From assembly GCA_050748485.1 (NCBI GenBank), contig JBOGPP010000127.1, forward strand, positions 15,180 to 79,179: a stretch of 64,000 nt of DNA, in the 5' to 3' direction. Positions 16,493 to 25,021 of this stretch are shown one piece after another; within the stretch, counting starts at the first letter, position 1; every line of letters begins with the position of its first letter. This DNA comes from TH5896 sp050748485 (GTDB lineage Archaea > Thermoproteota > Nitrososphaeria > Nitrososphaerales > Nitrososphaeraceae). The translations under genes and the position numbers were made by a program. Under the pieces are notes generated by a model. That model saw only the letters and a list, made by a program, of their open reading frames with translations. It did no database searches and was not told the origin of the DNA.

Positions 16493-17672
16493 CCATTACG
16501 GTTTCGCGAAAAGAGAACTTGATTATCTAAGATCTTGTGATCTTTATCGAAGCTTAAATACAGACAATAGTCTGAAGGGATCAGTTAGAATTAGACATAA
16601 CAATCAGAGTAACATTTTGAATTTTAGTTCCAATGATTACATGGGTATCTCAACCATGAAAGAAGTAATAAAATCCACCAAGAGATCTCTGAGGCAGATT
16701 TCTCCTTGCAGTTCGAGGCTTATCACAGGAAATACACCTGAATTGGAGCATCTTGAGGATATGCTAGCCATTCACCGAAATACAAAGACAGCATTGGTTT
16801 TTCCTACAGGTTACGTGGCAAACATTGGTACCATTACCGTTTTAGGTGGTAAAAATAGTGTCATTTTTAGTGACCAGCTTAACCACGCAAGCATTATAGA
16901 CGGATGTCGATTGAGTGGTGCCGAAATCAGGATATTTAGACATAATGACGTTCACGATCTTGAACAAAAAATTAAACAGGCCCGGGGTTCCCCCAGAAAG
17001 ATAGTGGTTACTGAAGGCGTGTTTAGTATGGATGGAGATTTTGCGAATTTAAAGGAAATATCTGATATCTGTCATTCACATGATGCACTATTAGTGGTGG
17101 ATGACGCGCATGGAGATTTCATATTCGGAAACCCAAGAGATCGTTCCTTTTCCGGGGTTCCCTCCTATTTTGGTGTCAACTCGAGGGTTGACTTTCACAT
17201 TAGTAGCTTGAGCAAAGCGTTAGGATGCTTTGGGGGATACGTTGCCACTTCCAGACAAATGCGAGAACTATTGATAAACAGATCTAAACAATTTATTTAT
17301 ACATCGTCCATTCCTAGCCACCTTTGTGTTTCAGCAATGACAGCTATGGAGATTGCAGAAAATGGTCACCTACAGTACAAGTTGTTCCGCAATATCGATT
17401 TTTTTGGAAGAGAGCTTTGCAAGATGGGACTCATCGCTGACCAGCCTCATACTCAGATCATTCCAATCTTAGTAGGATCTGAAAAAAATGCCGTCAGGTT
17501 CTCTAAACTAGTCTTGAAAAAAGGTATCCTGACCCAACCCATCAGATTTCCCACAGTTAAGAAGGGTTGTGCGAGAATTAGAATTAGTATTTCGGCTTTA
17601 CATACGCGCGTGAACATATTGAATGCCGTGGATGCGATAAGATATGCCGCTGCCAAACTGAAATTGATATAG
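16467..17672 (+). CDS. bioF: 8-amino-7-oxononanoate synthase
   Basis: A PLP-dependent alpha-oxoamine synthase of 401 residues that joins pimeloyl thioester and alanine to form KAPA. Visible features are FSSNDYMG, SSRLITGNTPELEHLE, VTEGVFSMDGD, the PLP-stacking VDDAHGD with Asp212 and His215, and the Schiff-base Lys250 in SSLSKALGCFGGY. The ATG at 16467 lies inside the bioB end, so translation is probably coupled. No gene for pimelate activation (bioW) or bioC/bioH is seen, so the source of the pimeloyl group is unknown. Confidence 0.94.
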   Translation: MILVSTKPNHYGFAKRELDYLRSCDLYRSLNTDNSLKGSVRIRHNNQSNILNFSSNDYMGISTMKEVIKSTKRSLRQISPCSSRLITGNTPELEHLEDMLAIHRNTKTALVFPTGYVANIGTITVLGGKNSVIFSDQLNHASIIDGCRLSGAEIRIFRHNDVHDLEQKIKQARGSPRKIVVTEGVFSMDGDFANLKEISDICHSHDALLVVDDAHGDFIFGNPRDRSFSGVPSYFGVNSRVDFHISSLSKALGCFGGYVATSRQMRELLINRSKQFIYTSSIPSHLCVSAMTAMEIAENGHLQYKLFRNIDFFGRELCKMGLIADQPHTQIIPILVGSEKNAVRFSKLVLKKGILTQPIRFPTVKKGCARIRISISALHTRVNILNAVDAIRYAAAKLKLI

Positions 17673-17908
17673 AAATCTCATTTCATTCTATATTTCAGAA
17701 TTCAAAATTAGGAACATTACTCAGTTAGGGACAGTCAAATGTAGGCATTTAAAGCCGGTATGTTCATGGGTATTCTGGCTGGACACTCTGGTATGTGACT
17801 CCTACATAATATTTTCCCGGACCATTATTAACATTTGGCACAAATCGTAGCGCGAATAATGTTTCAAATATCGAGTTTTGAAAGATTGGCTATGGCTTAG
17901 AACATTGT

Positions 17909-18601
17909 TTACTGCTCAAGGTCTAAAAGATCTCGTGCTATTAATTTTTCCACACTTCTTAGATCGCGGCCATTTCGAATTCTTGGGATTTCAATTACTC
18001 TTTTTACGCCTGTAAGTGTAGAGAGTAACGATCCGAGACGATCTTGTACCTTGGAAGTTATCTCTGGCTTCTTATTGATGATTATCGCATATACCCTAAT
18101 TTTCCTACTGATGCAAGCATGGAAAGTAAGCAGTGTATGGTTTATAGTCCCTAGTTTTGGCGAGGTCACGATGATGGCAGGAAGTCCAACCATCTTGATA
18201 AAATCTAAAAGGGTCTCCCTCCTAGAAATGGGCACCATAATCCCCCCAATACCTTCCACCACAAGAAACTCATGTTGCTTTGACAGTCTTCGTAATTTCT
18301 TGACTGCAAAACTCAAGTTGGGGGTAGGCGTTCCGCTCATAGTTGCGGCAAGAAAAGGAGCTGTTCCAATTTGATAGAAAAAAGGGTTCATCAAATGATC
18401 GGGATCAGCTACTTTGGCAGCGCGGGCAAGTCTCCATACATCCTCAGAACTGAACGTAGAAGAGAAGCGTCTATGGGATGTGGCAAAAGGCTTCATTACT
18501 CCTACGTCGATACCGTATTCCTTTAGAACTCTCGCTATCGTGCATGATACGAATGTCTTTCCAATGTTAGTATCGGTTCCAGTGACAAATATTCCTCTCA
18601 C
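17909..18601 (-). CDS. bioD: Dethiobiotin synthetase
   Basis: A 230-residue P-loop ATPase closing the ureido ring from diaminopelargonate and CO2. The P-loop is GTDTNIGKTFV (Lys15), KPFATS carries the expected Lys37, and VEGIGGIMVPI is the second substrate loop. It is convergent with bioF and divergent from bioA, with only 37 bp between the two start codons. Length is normal. Confidence 0.94.
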   Translation of the reverse strand: MRGIFVTGTDTNIGKTFVSCTIARVLKEYGIDVGVMKPFATSHRRFSSTFSSEDVWRLARAAKVADPDHLMNPFFYQIGTAPFLAATMSGTPTPNLSFAVKKLRRLSKQHEFLVVEGIGGIMVPISRRETLLDFIKMVGLPAIIVTSPKLGTINHTLLTFHACISRKIRVYAIIINKKPEITSKVQDRLGSLLSTLTGVKRVIEIPRIRNGRDLRSVEKLIARDLLDLEQ

Positions 18602-18638
18602 AGAAATTTAATAGTGATCGAGTTCGCTTTATATCAAT
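18602..18638. promoter_or_regulatory. Overlapping divergent bioD/bioA promoters with candidate operator
   Basis: The 37 bp between the bioD and bioA ATGs hold two TATA-like elements facing opposite ways. AAATTTAATA near 18604-18613 is about 30 nt before bioA. ATATAAAG on the minus strand, near 18627-18634, is about 30 nt before bioD. Each therefore fits a leaderless start. AATAGTGATCG at 18610-18620 also occurs upstream of birA. One bound repressor here could shut both genes. Confidence 0.5.
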
Positions 18639-19952
18639 ATGACTCTAACTAATAACCGTCACATTTGGTATCCATATACGGATATGAACAAATGGGATAG
18701 CTCAACTCACAAAGTAATAACCAGAGGAAAAGGGTTCTATCTTATAGATTCTGCTGGTCGTCAATACCTTGACGGTGTTGCTAGTATGTGGTGCAATGTT
18801 TGGGGCCACGGAGAGAAGGAGATTGTCCGAGAACTGAAAAATCAAATTAATGCCCTTCAACATTCCAGTCTCTTTGGTCTAGCAAATAAACCATCCATAG
18901 AACTTTCCTTAGAGCTATTAAAGTTAACAAAAGGAATGGAACACGTTTTCTATTCCGATAACGGTTCTACAGCTATAGAGGTTGCGATGAAAATGGCTAT
19001 ACAATACTACAAGAATCGAGGTAAGCCGGAAAAGAAGCATTTTGTCTCCCTTCGGCATGGTTATCACGGTGACACAATCGGAGCAATGTCCTTGGGTTAT
19101 GTCCCTCGATACTTTTCAGTCTACAGACCACTGCTGACAAAGGTAACTCGGCTTCCTAGTCCTACTCTAAGTTTAAGCGGGCCTGTGTCTAAATTAGATG
19201 AGATCCTTGAGGAAACCGAATCGTATCTGAAGAAAAAGTTCACTACGACTTGCGCATTAGTAATGGAGAGCGGCGCTCAGATCGCAGGAGGGGTAAGGAT
19301 TTTTCCACAAGGATATCAAAAGAAGATAGCTGAGTTATCCAATAGGTACGGGATTCTTCTCATTTTAGATGAGATTGCCACTGGGTTCGGTAGGCTTGGA
19401 AGCATGATGGAATACTTGAAACAAGATTCAATTCCGGATATCATTTGTTTCGGTAAATCCCTAACTGCAGGATACACACCATTAGCGGTTACATTAACAA
19501 ACTCCGAAATATTTCGGTCGTTCCTTGATAGGAGAGCTAAATTTTATCACGGTCACACATTTTGTGGACATCCTATCGGCTGCGCAACTGCCATTGCCAA
19601 TTTGAAACTGTATAGAAAAAGAGGTTTAATAAAAGATATTTCTCTGAACTCAAGATACATAAGAAACAGGTTATATGATTTTCAGAATTCTCCAGCTGTC
19701 AGCAATTTGCGTCATAAAGGAATGCTTGCAGGTTTAGACATTTCGAGACAAGGGATCAACGCAATAAGAAAGAAAACTGGCGAACCTGTTGATTCTTTTA
19801 TTTTTAAGAATGCATTAAACTCCGGGGTTTACTTGAGGCCTTTGGGAAAGACAATAGTCTTGATTCCTCCACTTGCCATTGACAGGAAAAATCTGGAATA
19901 CCTACTAAACATGGTAGGCTTCATTATTGACAAAATTGAGCGGTTACTCTAA
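18639..19952 (+). CDS. bioA: Adenosylmethionine-8-amino-7-oxononanoate aminotransferase
   Basis: A class III PLP aminotransferase of 437 residues converting KAPA to diaminopelargonate, classically with S-adenosylmethionine as amino donor. Signature parts are HIWYPYTDM at the N-terminus, YSDNGSTAIEVAMKMA, the RHGYHGDTIGAMS loop, LDEIATGFGRLG and the PLP Lys273 in FGKSLTAGYTP. Some BioA relatives use lysine as donor; the sequence alone does not settle this. A serine recombinase ends 39 bp after it on the opposite strand. Confidence 0.95.
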   Translation: MTLTNNRHIWYPYTDMNKWDSSTHKVITRGKGFYLIDSAGRQYLDGVASMWCNVWGHGEKEIVRELKNQINALQHSSLFGLANKPSIELSLELLKLTKGMEHVFYSDNGSTAIEVAMKMAIQYYKNRGKPEKKHFVSLRHGYHGDTIGAMSLGYVPRYFSVYRPLLTKVTRLPSPTLSLSGPVSKLDEILEETESYLKKKFTTTCALVMESGAQIAGGVRIFPQGYQKKIAELSNRYGILLILDEIATGFGRLGSMMEYLKQDSIPDIICFGKSLTAGYTPLAVTLTNSEIFRSFLDRRAKFYHGHTFCGHPIGCATAIANLKLYRKRGLIKDISLNSRYIRNRLYDFQNSPAVSNLRHKGMLAGLDISRQGINAIRKKTGEPVDSFIFKNALNSGVYLRPLGKTIVLIPPLAIDRKNLEYLLNMVGFIIDKIERLL

Positions 19953-19991
19953 AAAAAGAGTCAATATGATGGTTAATTTCAGAAGCTATCA

Positions 19992-20579
19992 CTACATTTG
20001 TCTTAATTCTTTGTACAGCGTTGCTTTCGAAATCCCGAGGTCCTTTGCAATTCGAGAACGGGGAGTATTATCTGCTAGAAGCTTGACCAGTATGTTCTTA
20101 TCTATCATCGCCTGGGGTCTTCCAATGTTTTTGCCTGATTCTTTGGCCCTCCGCATCCCGTCCTTGGTTCGTTGGATTAGCATCTCTCGCTCTCTTTCTG
20201 CAACCCATGTGAGTATGCCGATCATCAACTTTCTGACACTGGGTTCTGTACTCTGTAGAAAAGTTTCCCGTGGTGAACAAGAAATCAACGGAGCGTACTC
20301 TTCAATGGCTTTAATCGCATCAAGGGTGTCCCAGAAAGTTCTGCCTACCCTTGACAACTCGTAAACCAATATGGCATCTACGGAATCTGATTTGATGATC
20401 TCGAGCATATCCATGAAACCACGTCTCCGAATAGCTGGAATTCTTCCGCTTACTGACGAGTCTTCGAAGTAAGAAAGTATATCAAAATCATGGTCCAAAG
20501 CCCATTTATCTAGAACAAGTTTCTGATTCATAACAGTCTGTTCTTCGGTACTAACCCTTAGGTAGGCAAATGCATACAT
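19992..20579 (-). CDS. Serine recombinase (resolvase/invertase family)
   Basis: A 195-residue site-specific recombinase. The catalytic Ser10 lies in AYLRVSTEEQ, and the catalytic arginine region is YELSRVGR (residues 74-80). The long E-helix follows (about 110-145), and the C-terminal helix-turn-helix covers residues 155-193 (SRIAKDLGISKATLYKEL). The length matches small resolvases, not large serine integrases or TnpB-linked TnpA. No terminal inverted repeats or partner transposase are seen nearby. It may be a remnant of an integrated element or a domesticated resolvase. Confidence 0.9.
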   Translation of the reverse strand: MYAFAYLRVSTEEQTVMNQKLVLDKWALDHDFDILSYFEDSSVSGRIPAIRRRGFMDMLEIIKSDSVDAILVYELSRVGRTFWDTLDAIKAIEEYAPLISCSPRETFLQSTEPSVRKLMIGILTWVAEREREMLIQRTKDGMRRAKESGKNIGRPQAMIDKNILVKLLADNTPRSRIAKDLGISKATLYKELRQM

Positions 20580-21130
20580 GACTTAATTGAAGAAAAGGCT
20601 AGCTAAGAAGTTAATTAAACAAGTTGTCAACCTTACAAGACAAAAAGTACTAAAAGGGTGTTCGGACCTTTTCAGCCGGAGAACCCCAAATTCAGCGTCT
20701 ATGCGAGTAAAAAAAATGTTGTCTTTGTTAAACGATACAGAAATGGGTCCTTTTCTGAACAATCGGTGTTGATCAAAGTAAAGCCGAAATTCGTCAAATT
20801 AAATAGCAGCATATTTTTTTCTTCAAAAGCTTTTCTGTTAATCAAGCATGGTAGGTAGATTCAGAACGGAGTGACGATCCTGCTATTGGTAATTCCAACT
20901 TTTAATGCTCATAACCCCAACCCTAAACCGACAGATTGCACTGATTATGCTAATTAATTCCTACTACGGCGATTAAATCTCATTTTCAACATGATAGAAT
21001 GTCTTCTAGGTGGAGATTGTCTTCATGAAATCATATCCAAAAAAAAGTCAACCGTTTGGCATAGTCAATGAATCATACCAGTAGGTCTAACACAACATTT
21101 AATTTGTCCAATAATGTGCTACATTATTGC
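20580..21130. other. Poorly coding stretch between recombinase and tRNA-Asn
   Basis: About 550 bases without a convincing gene. Two overlapping plus-strand frames exist: 20587-20772 (61 codons), and 20658-20858 from a GTG (66 codons, basic, many aromatic residues). Neither resembles a known family, and they occupy the same bases in different frames. The rest is AT-rich with no clear structure. It may be eroded sequence left by a mobile element linked to the recombinase. Confidence 0.4.
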
Positions 21131-21243
21131 GCCGCTGTAGCTCAGCCTGGTAGAGCAATTCTAGCGTGGTTTGGAAAAAAACTCCTCTGGAGCTTAGCTG
21201 GCTGTTAACCAGTGGGTCATCAGTTCGAGTCTGATCAGCGGCG
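21131..21243 (+). tRNA. tRNA-Asn (GTT) with a 39-nt intron before the anticodon stem
   Basis: The acceptor strands GCCGCTG (21131-21137) and CAGCGGC (21236-21242) pair, with discriminator G. The D-arm is GCTC...GAGC, and the anticodon arm is GCTGG-CTGTTAA-CCAGT (21197-21213), giving anticodon GTT. The T-arm is ATCAG-TTCGAGT-CTGAT. Between the D-stem and the anticodon stem there are 39 extra bases, placing an intron at position 25/26 or 26/27 (21157-21195 or 21158-21196) rather than at the canonical 37/38. The mature tRNA would be 74 nt. CCA is not encoded. Confidence 0.9.
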
Positions 21244-21263
21244 CTTCAATTATTGCGTTAAAC

Positions 21264-21641
21264 TCAAAATGATATAATGTCCAATGCAATGGCATCAGCA
21301 AGTAAATCAAGATGCCGATTTGCGATTATGTATCCATTCTTTATCTCATTCGGTGATACCCATCTGTTTGAGGAAGAGAATAATCGCTCCTTTCTCAATT
21401 GGTTTTCAAGTAGTTCGAGATCCAGTTCTACCTCTTCTACCTCCTCTGTTTTCGAATACTTCATCGTGAGAAGAACTTTTCTGACTAGAATCCTTCTCCC
21501 AAACCGCTGGGAGAAATCTCTGGCTCCTTCATCTATTTCCACTAGTTTGAGTTTCATTTGAGTAGTGTTAAGGGCATCCCTACTGGTAAGGAGTCGATCG
21601 TCGACAAATCTATCGTAACTCATAACTCGCTTTGAATACAT
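21264..21641 (-). CDS. Unknown 125-residue protein at the end of the thiolase operon
   Basis: Not recognised. It is mixed alpha/beta with a strongly acidic middle segment (SKTEEVEEVELDLELLENQL) and a helical C-terminus (ANRHLDLLADAIALDIISF). It follows the DUF35 gene by 21 bp on the same strand, so it is probably co-transcribed with the thiolase module. It could be an accessory subunit, but nothing in the sequence shows this. It ends about 20 bp from tRNA-Asn. Confidence 0.6.
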   Translation of the reverse strand: MYSKRVMSYDRFVDDRLLTSRDALNTTQMKLKLVEIDEGARDFSQRFGRRILVRKVLLTMKYSKTEEVEEVELDLELLENQLRKERLFSSSNRWVSPNEIKNGYIIANRHLDLLADAIALDIISF

Positions 21642-21662
21642 TACTTATTAATTGTATATGAA

Positions 21663-22007
21663 TCAAACCGATCCAAGTGTTCTGAAATGGAAATAAATCT
21701 TTCCATCGGAAGATGCTCCATTAGAAATCAGTTCTACTGCTGCACCGATAGTAATGCCTTGTCCTTCTGAGATGGAACCCAACAATAAGATCCCATCCAT
21801 ATCTATTAGGGCTACAATTACCTCTTGCTCTTCTAGCCAGGATCGGCTAAATTCCACGATCTTGCCGATTTTGCCAGCCCTCACAGTTGACGCTCTCCGA
21901 TAACAGGCAGGACAGTACTCATACGGTGGCCAAATCTTCTTTCTACAAGCAGTACAATAAGAAATTACAAACGTTCCATTTTTTAGCTGATTCATGAAGC
22001 GTCGCAT
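21663..22007 (-). CDS. DUF35 OB-fold acyl-CoA-associated protein
   Basis: A 114-residue protein with an N-terminal rubredoxin-like zinc ribbon (YCTACRKK and YCPACYRR, cysteines 18, 21, 32 and 35) followed by an OB-fold beta barrel (KIGKIVEFSRSW, IVALIDMDGILLLG). In archaea, DUF35 proteins sit between acetoacetyl-CoA thiolase and HMG-CoA synthase and bind CoA in a channelling complex. Here it starts 10 bp after the thiolase stop. No HMG-CoA synthase gene is next to it, so another acyl-CoA partner is possible. Confidence 0.88.
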   Translation of the reverse strand: MRRFMNQLKNGTFVISYCTACRKKIWPPYEYCPACYRRASTVRAGKIGKIVEFSRSWLEEQEVIVALIDMDGILLLGSISEGQGITIGAAVELISNGASSDGKIYFHFRTLGSV

Positions 22008-22017
22008 TAGGTTACCC

Positions 22018-23124
22018 TTAAACCTCTGATCGGAGTATTATGACTGTAGCTGATGTTCCTGCTGCCGCAAGGTTATGAACTAATCCAACATTACAACTAC
22101 CTGCCTGGCGTACTCCTGACTCATGCCTCAATTGACACACTATTTCGCATACCTGAGCTATCCCTGTTGCACCAATTGGATGGCCGGATCCGATAATTCC
22201 TCCTCTGGGATTGACCGCAATATTTCCGTCCAGGGCATACGAAGCTCCTTTCCCTCTCTTCGCAAACCCTAAATCCTCACATGCCATAATCTCCATTATT
22301 GTAAATGCATCATGAATTTCTGCCACCTGTATGTCTGAGGGTTTCATTTTTGCCATTTCATAAGCATGTAATGCGGCTAACTTACAAGATCCCATCTTAA
22401 ATATTTCTGGAATAGCATGTGCCATGCTTGCACAATTTGTTTGGTGCCCTATCCCTTCTATCCAGACTGGCTGAGAACCAAGTTTTCGGGCAAGAACCTC
22501 GGAGACTAGTAACACGCTTGAAGAGCCTGAGCATAGTGCACTACAGTCTAGCAATTTAATTGGATCAACCAGTTTCCTAGAACCTAATACATCTTCAAGC
22601 GTAATTGGCTTGTTGAACATGGCGTTAGGATTGTTAACAGAGGATGATCTATTCTTAACTGCTATGTTCGCAAGATCCTCTTCAGTGGTCCCGTACTCTC
22701 GCATATGCATTCTCGCAAACACCGACGCCCAGTAGATAGGAGAAGTAAAATGGCCTCTTGATACATCCCAAATGAGCTTTGAACCAGGGCTGTTATACAA
22801 CTCTGCACCAACTACCAGAACTGAATCACACAGTCCTGAAGAAATGTAGGAATAGGCAGTTGATATCGCGATGGTTCCAGAATTGCAGAGATTATCAATC
22901 CTGCAGGTTAACTTGGGACTTACGCCTAACATTTCAGACAATATTGCCCCGCCATAAAGATCATGGGAACAGCTGGAAAACAATAAGCCTTCTATCCTAT
23001 TTGCTGCTAAATTTGAAGACCTCAAAATATCCATCGAAGGTTCACATGCTAATTCGTAAACTGACTTGTCGGTTGATTTACGAAATTTTGCATTGGAGTA
23101 ACCTACGATGGCTACTTTATTCAT
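22018..23124 (-). CDS. Thiolase-family acetyl-CoA acetyltransferase (archaeal/SCP-x type)
   Basis: A 368-residue thiolase-fold enzyme. The nucleophile is Cys80 in NLCNSG, His271 lies in EIHDAF, and His315 is in GSGHPIGATG; Cys344 lies in the C-terminal motif region. Archaeal members make acetoacetyl-CoA, but the group is broad. It overlaps the upstream oxidoreductase by 8 bases and is followed by DUF35, so it is part of a tight operon. The true acyl substrate is not known. Confidence 0.88.
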   Translation of the reverse strand: MNKVAIVGYSNAKFRKSTDKSVYELACEPSMDILRSSNLAANRIEGLLFSSCSHDLYGGAILSEMLGVSPKLTCRIDNLCNSGTIAISTAYSYISSGLCDSVLVVGAELYNSPGSKLIWDVSRGHFTSPIYWASVFARMHMREYGTTEEDLANIAVKNRSSSVNNPNAMFNKPITLEDVLGSRKLVDPIKLLDCSALCSGSSSVLLVSEVLARKLGSQPVWIEGIGHQTNCASMAHAIPEIFKMGSCKLAALHAYEMAKMKPSDIQVAEIHDAFTIMEIMACEDLGFAKRGKGASYALDGNIAVNPRGGIIGSGHPIGATGIAQVCEIVCQLRHESGVRQAGSCNVGLVHNLAAAGTSATVIILRSEV

Positions 23125-24118
23125 TCGAAAAAGTCTCCAAGAATTTGGTGAACGATTCTTGAGTATCCTCTCCTTCTACAGGATTAATTTGTAAAATAGG
23201 AAGTGTTATACCAGCGGAGAGAAATCTTTCCATCGAGCGTCTACCATGTTCAGAACCACCGCAAATGGTAATATCGTCCAATAGGCTGTCAGAAACAAGT
23301 TTGGAGGCTGCGTCTAGTCCTCGCTTATTGTACTCTGCAACAATAGCTTCTGTCTCATCGGCGAAACCAGAACTTGAAATCAGCTTTCTGTAATAGGCTC
23401 CAACCGAAATATAAAATGCGAGCGTCTTAGCTGCCCGCTTTCTGGCCCTATCAGGATACTTATCAGAAATTGAGCATATAAAGACCGAGGCCAATTCAAA
23501 TGGCCTTGTTATTCCATTTCGTATCTTTTGAATGGTGGACCTCAATTCATTGAAGGGTCGCAGATAGAGCAAAAGGCCATCCGCAACTGATAAGGAGAGT
23601 GCTATCATTAGCGGATTTACCGCGGCTAAAAATATAGGAATAGAAGCCCTAGGAGGAGAGTGCAAGAGTTTGAAATTCGAAAGGTTAAAGAAATTGCCCT
23701 TGAAGGATACTGGATTTCCTCTCCAAATGAGTTGAAGGAGGGCGACAATCTCCTTCATTCTGGCAAGGGGTTTATCAAAAACCATTCCATGCCAGTCCTC
23801 AATGATCGGTCTGGTACTTACACCTAATCCCAACAGAGTTCGGTTACCTGAAAGAATATCAAGGGTAATCCCTCCCATTGCAATGGTAGAAGGTGTTCGT
23901 GAATAAATATTGAGTATTGCTGTTCCTAATTTCGGATAACGAGCAACTTGAGAAATTGCACCCAATGTACTGAAAGCTTCACGTCCCCAGGTTTCTGGTA
24001 TCCATAAAGAATGAACATTTTTATATCTATTTGTGAGATGAGAAAATCTCAAAATCTCGTCGATGGAAAGCAGAGTCCCCAGGCCATATCCTATCTTGGC
24101 CTTTCCAGAAGAATCCAA
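23117..24118 (-). CDS. LLM-class F420-dependent oxidoreductase (Mer-like)
   Basis: A 333-residue luciferase-like TIM barrel. It has SLWIPETWGREAFSTLGAI and PKLGTAILNIYSRTPSTIAMG at the N-terminal sheets, LLGLGVSTRPIIEDWHG, and IPIFLAAVNPLMIALS. These match F420-using relatives of methylenetetrahydromethanopterin reductase. The substrate is unknown. Its ATG directly follows the stop of the nucleotidyltransferase and its end overlaps the thiolase start by 8 bases, which argues for coordinated expression. Confidence 0.82.
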   Translation of the reverse strand: MDSSGKAKIGYGLGTLLSIDEILRFSHLTNRYKNVHSLWIPETWGREAFSTLGAISQVARYPKLGTAILNIYSRTPSTIAMGGITLDILSGNRTLLGLGVSTRPIIEDWHGMVFDKPLARMKEIVALLQLIWRGNPVSFKGNFFNLSNFKLLHSPPRASIPIFLAAVNPLMIALSLSVADGLLLYLRPFNELRSTIQKIRNGITRPFELASVFICSISDKYPDRARKRAAKTLAFYISVGAYYRKLISSSGFADETEAIVAEYNKRGLDAASKLVSDSLLDDITICGGSEHGRRSMERFLSAGITLPILQINPVEGEDTQESFTKFLETFSNE

Positions 24119-24820
24119 TTAGTTCCCCCGCGATACTAATTGAGAACTTTGAATTTCCTTAGTAGCCTCGTCCATATCCTTATGCGAATCAATTGATCTC
24201 CAAAAAGATGTTGAAAATGGAATACCCATTAAATTCCGGTCCTTAGCCATGATGGGTAAAGCTGTCGTTTCTATATTTCCATGTTCGGGTAGAAAATCAA
24301 AGACATAGTTTGTGAAAAAATAGACTCCCGCATTAATCCATTTGTCATTGATCTGTGGCTTCTCTACAAAGCCAGTAACAAGGCCATCCTCATCAAGCTC
24401 AATGACACCGTATGGACTTTTCAAGGGTACCAGTGCTAGTGCTGAGTTTTTGGTGTGTTTCAGGACATTTGGATCCAGGTCGGTCAAAATATCGCCGTTT
24501 ACCATAAAGAATCCTTCATCCTTGGAACTGTTGATCAAGCTTCTGGCGTTCTTTAGCGCTCCGCCTGTACCGAGCGGTTCCTCTTCTACAGCATAACCAA
24601 CCCTCACTCCAAATCTATTCCCACTTCCAATGTAATCTATAATGCGCTCCTTCAGATAGCCTACGCATATAACAATTTCATCGACCTCATGATTTTTGAA
24701 CCATCTTATTTGCCATTCGATAATTGGTTTATCGCAAACTTCAATCATCGGTTTTGGCCTCTCATCAGTGATTGGCCTGAGTCTTTTTCCTAAACCGCCA
24801 GCAAGTATTACGCCTTTCAC
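24119..24820 (-). CDS. Sugar-nucleotide nucleotidyltransferase
   Basis: A 233-residue NTP transferase with GVILAGGLGKRLRPIT and RPKPMIEVCDKPIIEWQI at the nucleotide-binding end, MVNGDILTDLD for metal binding, and VEKPQINDKWINAGVYFF for the sugar pocket. It activates a hexose-1-phosphate, probably as a GDP-mannose or dTDP/UDP-glucose type enzyme. The start is GTG with AGGAGAG upstream. It is the first gene of the operon with the oxidoreductase, thiolase and DUF35 genes, an unusual pairing. Confidence 0.85.
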   Translation of the reverse strand: MKGVILAGGLGKRLRPITDERPKPMIEVCDKPIIEWQIRWFKNHEVDEIVICVGYLKERIIDYIGSGNRFGVRVGYAVEEEPLGTGGALKNARSLINSSKDEGFFMVNGDILTDLDPNVLKHTKNSALALVPLKSPYGVIELDEDGLVTGFVEKPQINDKWINAGVYFFTNYVFDFLPEHGNIETTALPIMAKDRNLMGIPFSTSFWRSIDSHKDMDEATKEIQSSQLVSRGN

Positions 24821-25021
24821 GTTAGAATACTCTCCTATTAATCAATTAAAAGGTATGCTTGAGCCCTTTTTACATCTCCGGAATGAAATGTTAACCCAAG
24901 AACACGAACCCTGATGGCAAAGAAGGATCTTTCTAAATTCGAGATTTGAAATATATCGTGTATTTCTACTGATTAAACATCCACTTCATCATTGGATGAA
25001 TTCTGTATGAAATACGAGATT

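Noticed and set aside
17760..17900. Minus-strand frame in the bioF/bioD gap reading FVPNVNNGPGKYYVGVTYQ near its end
   Set aside because: It looks protein-like but has no ATG or TTG, only an internal GTG giving about 25 residues, and no ribosome site. It may be a relic; not supported as a gene.
20587..20858. Two overlapping plus-strand frames after the recombinase
   Set aside because: They lie in different frames of the same bases, match nothing known and have no ribosome site, so neither is called as a gene.
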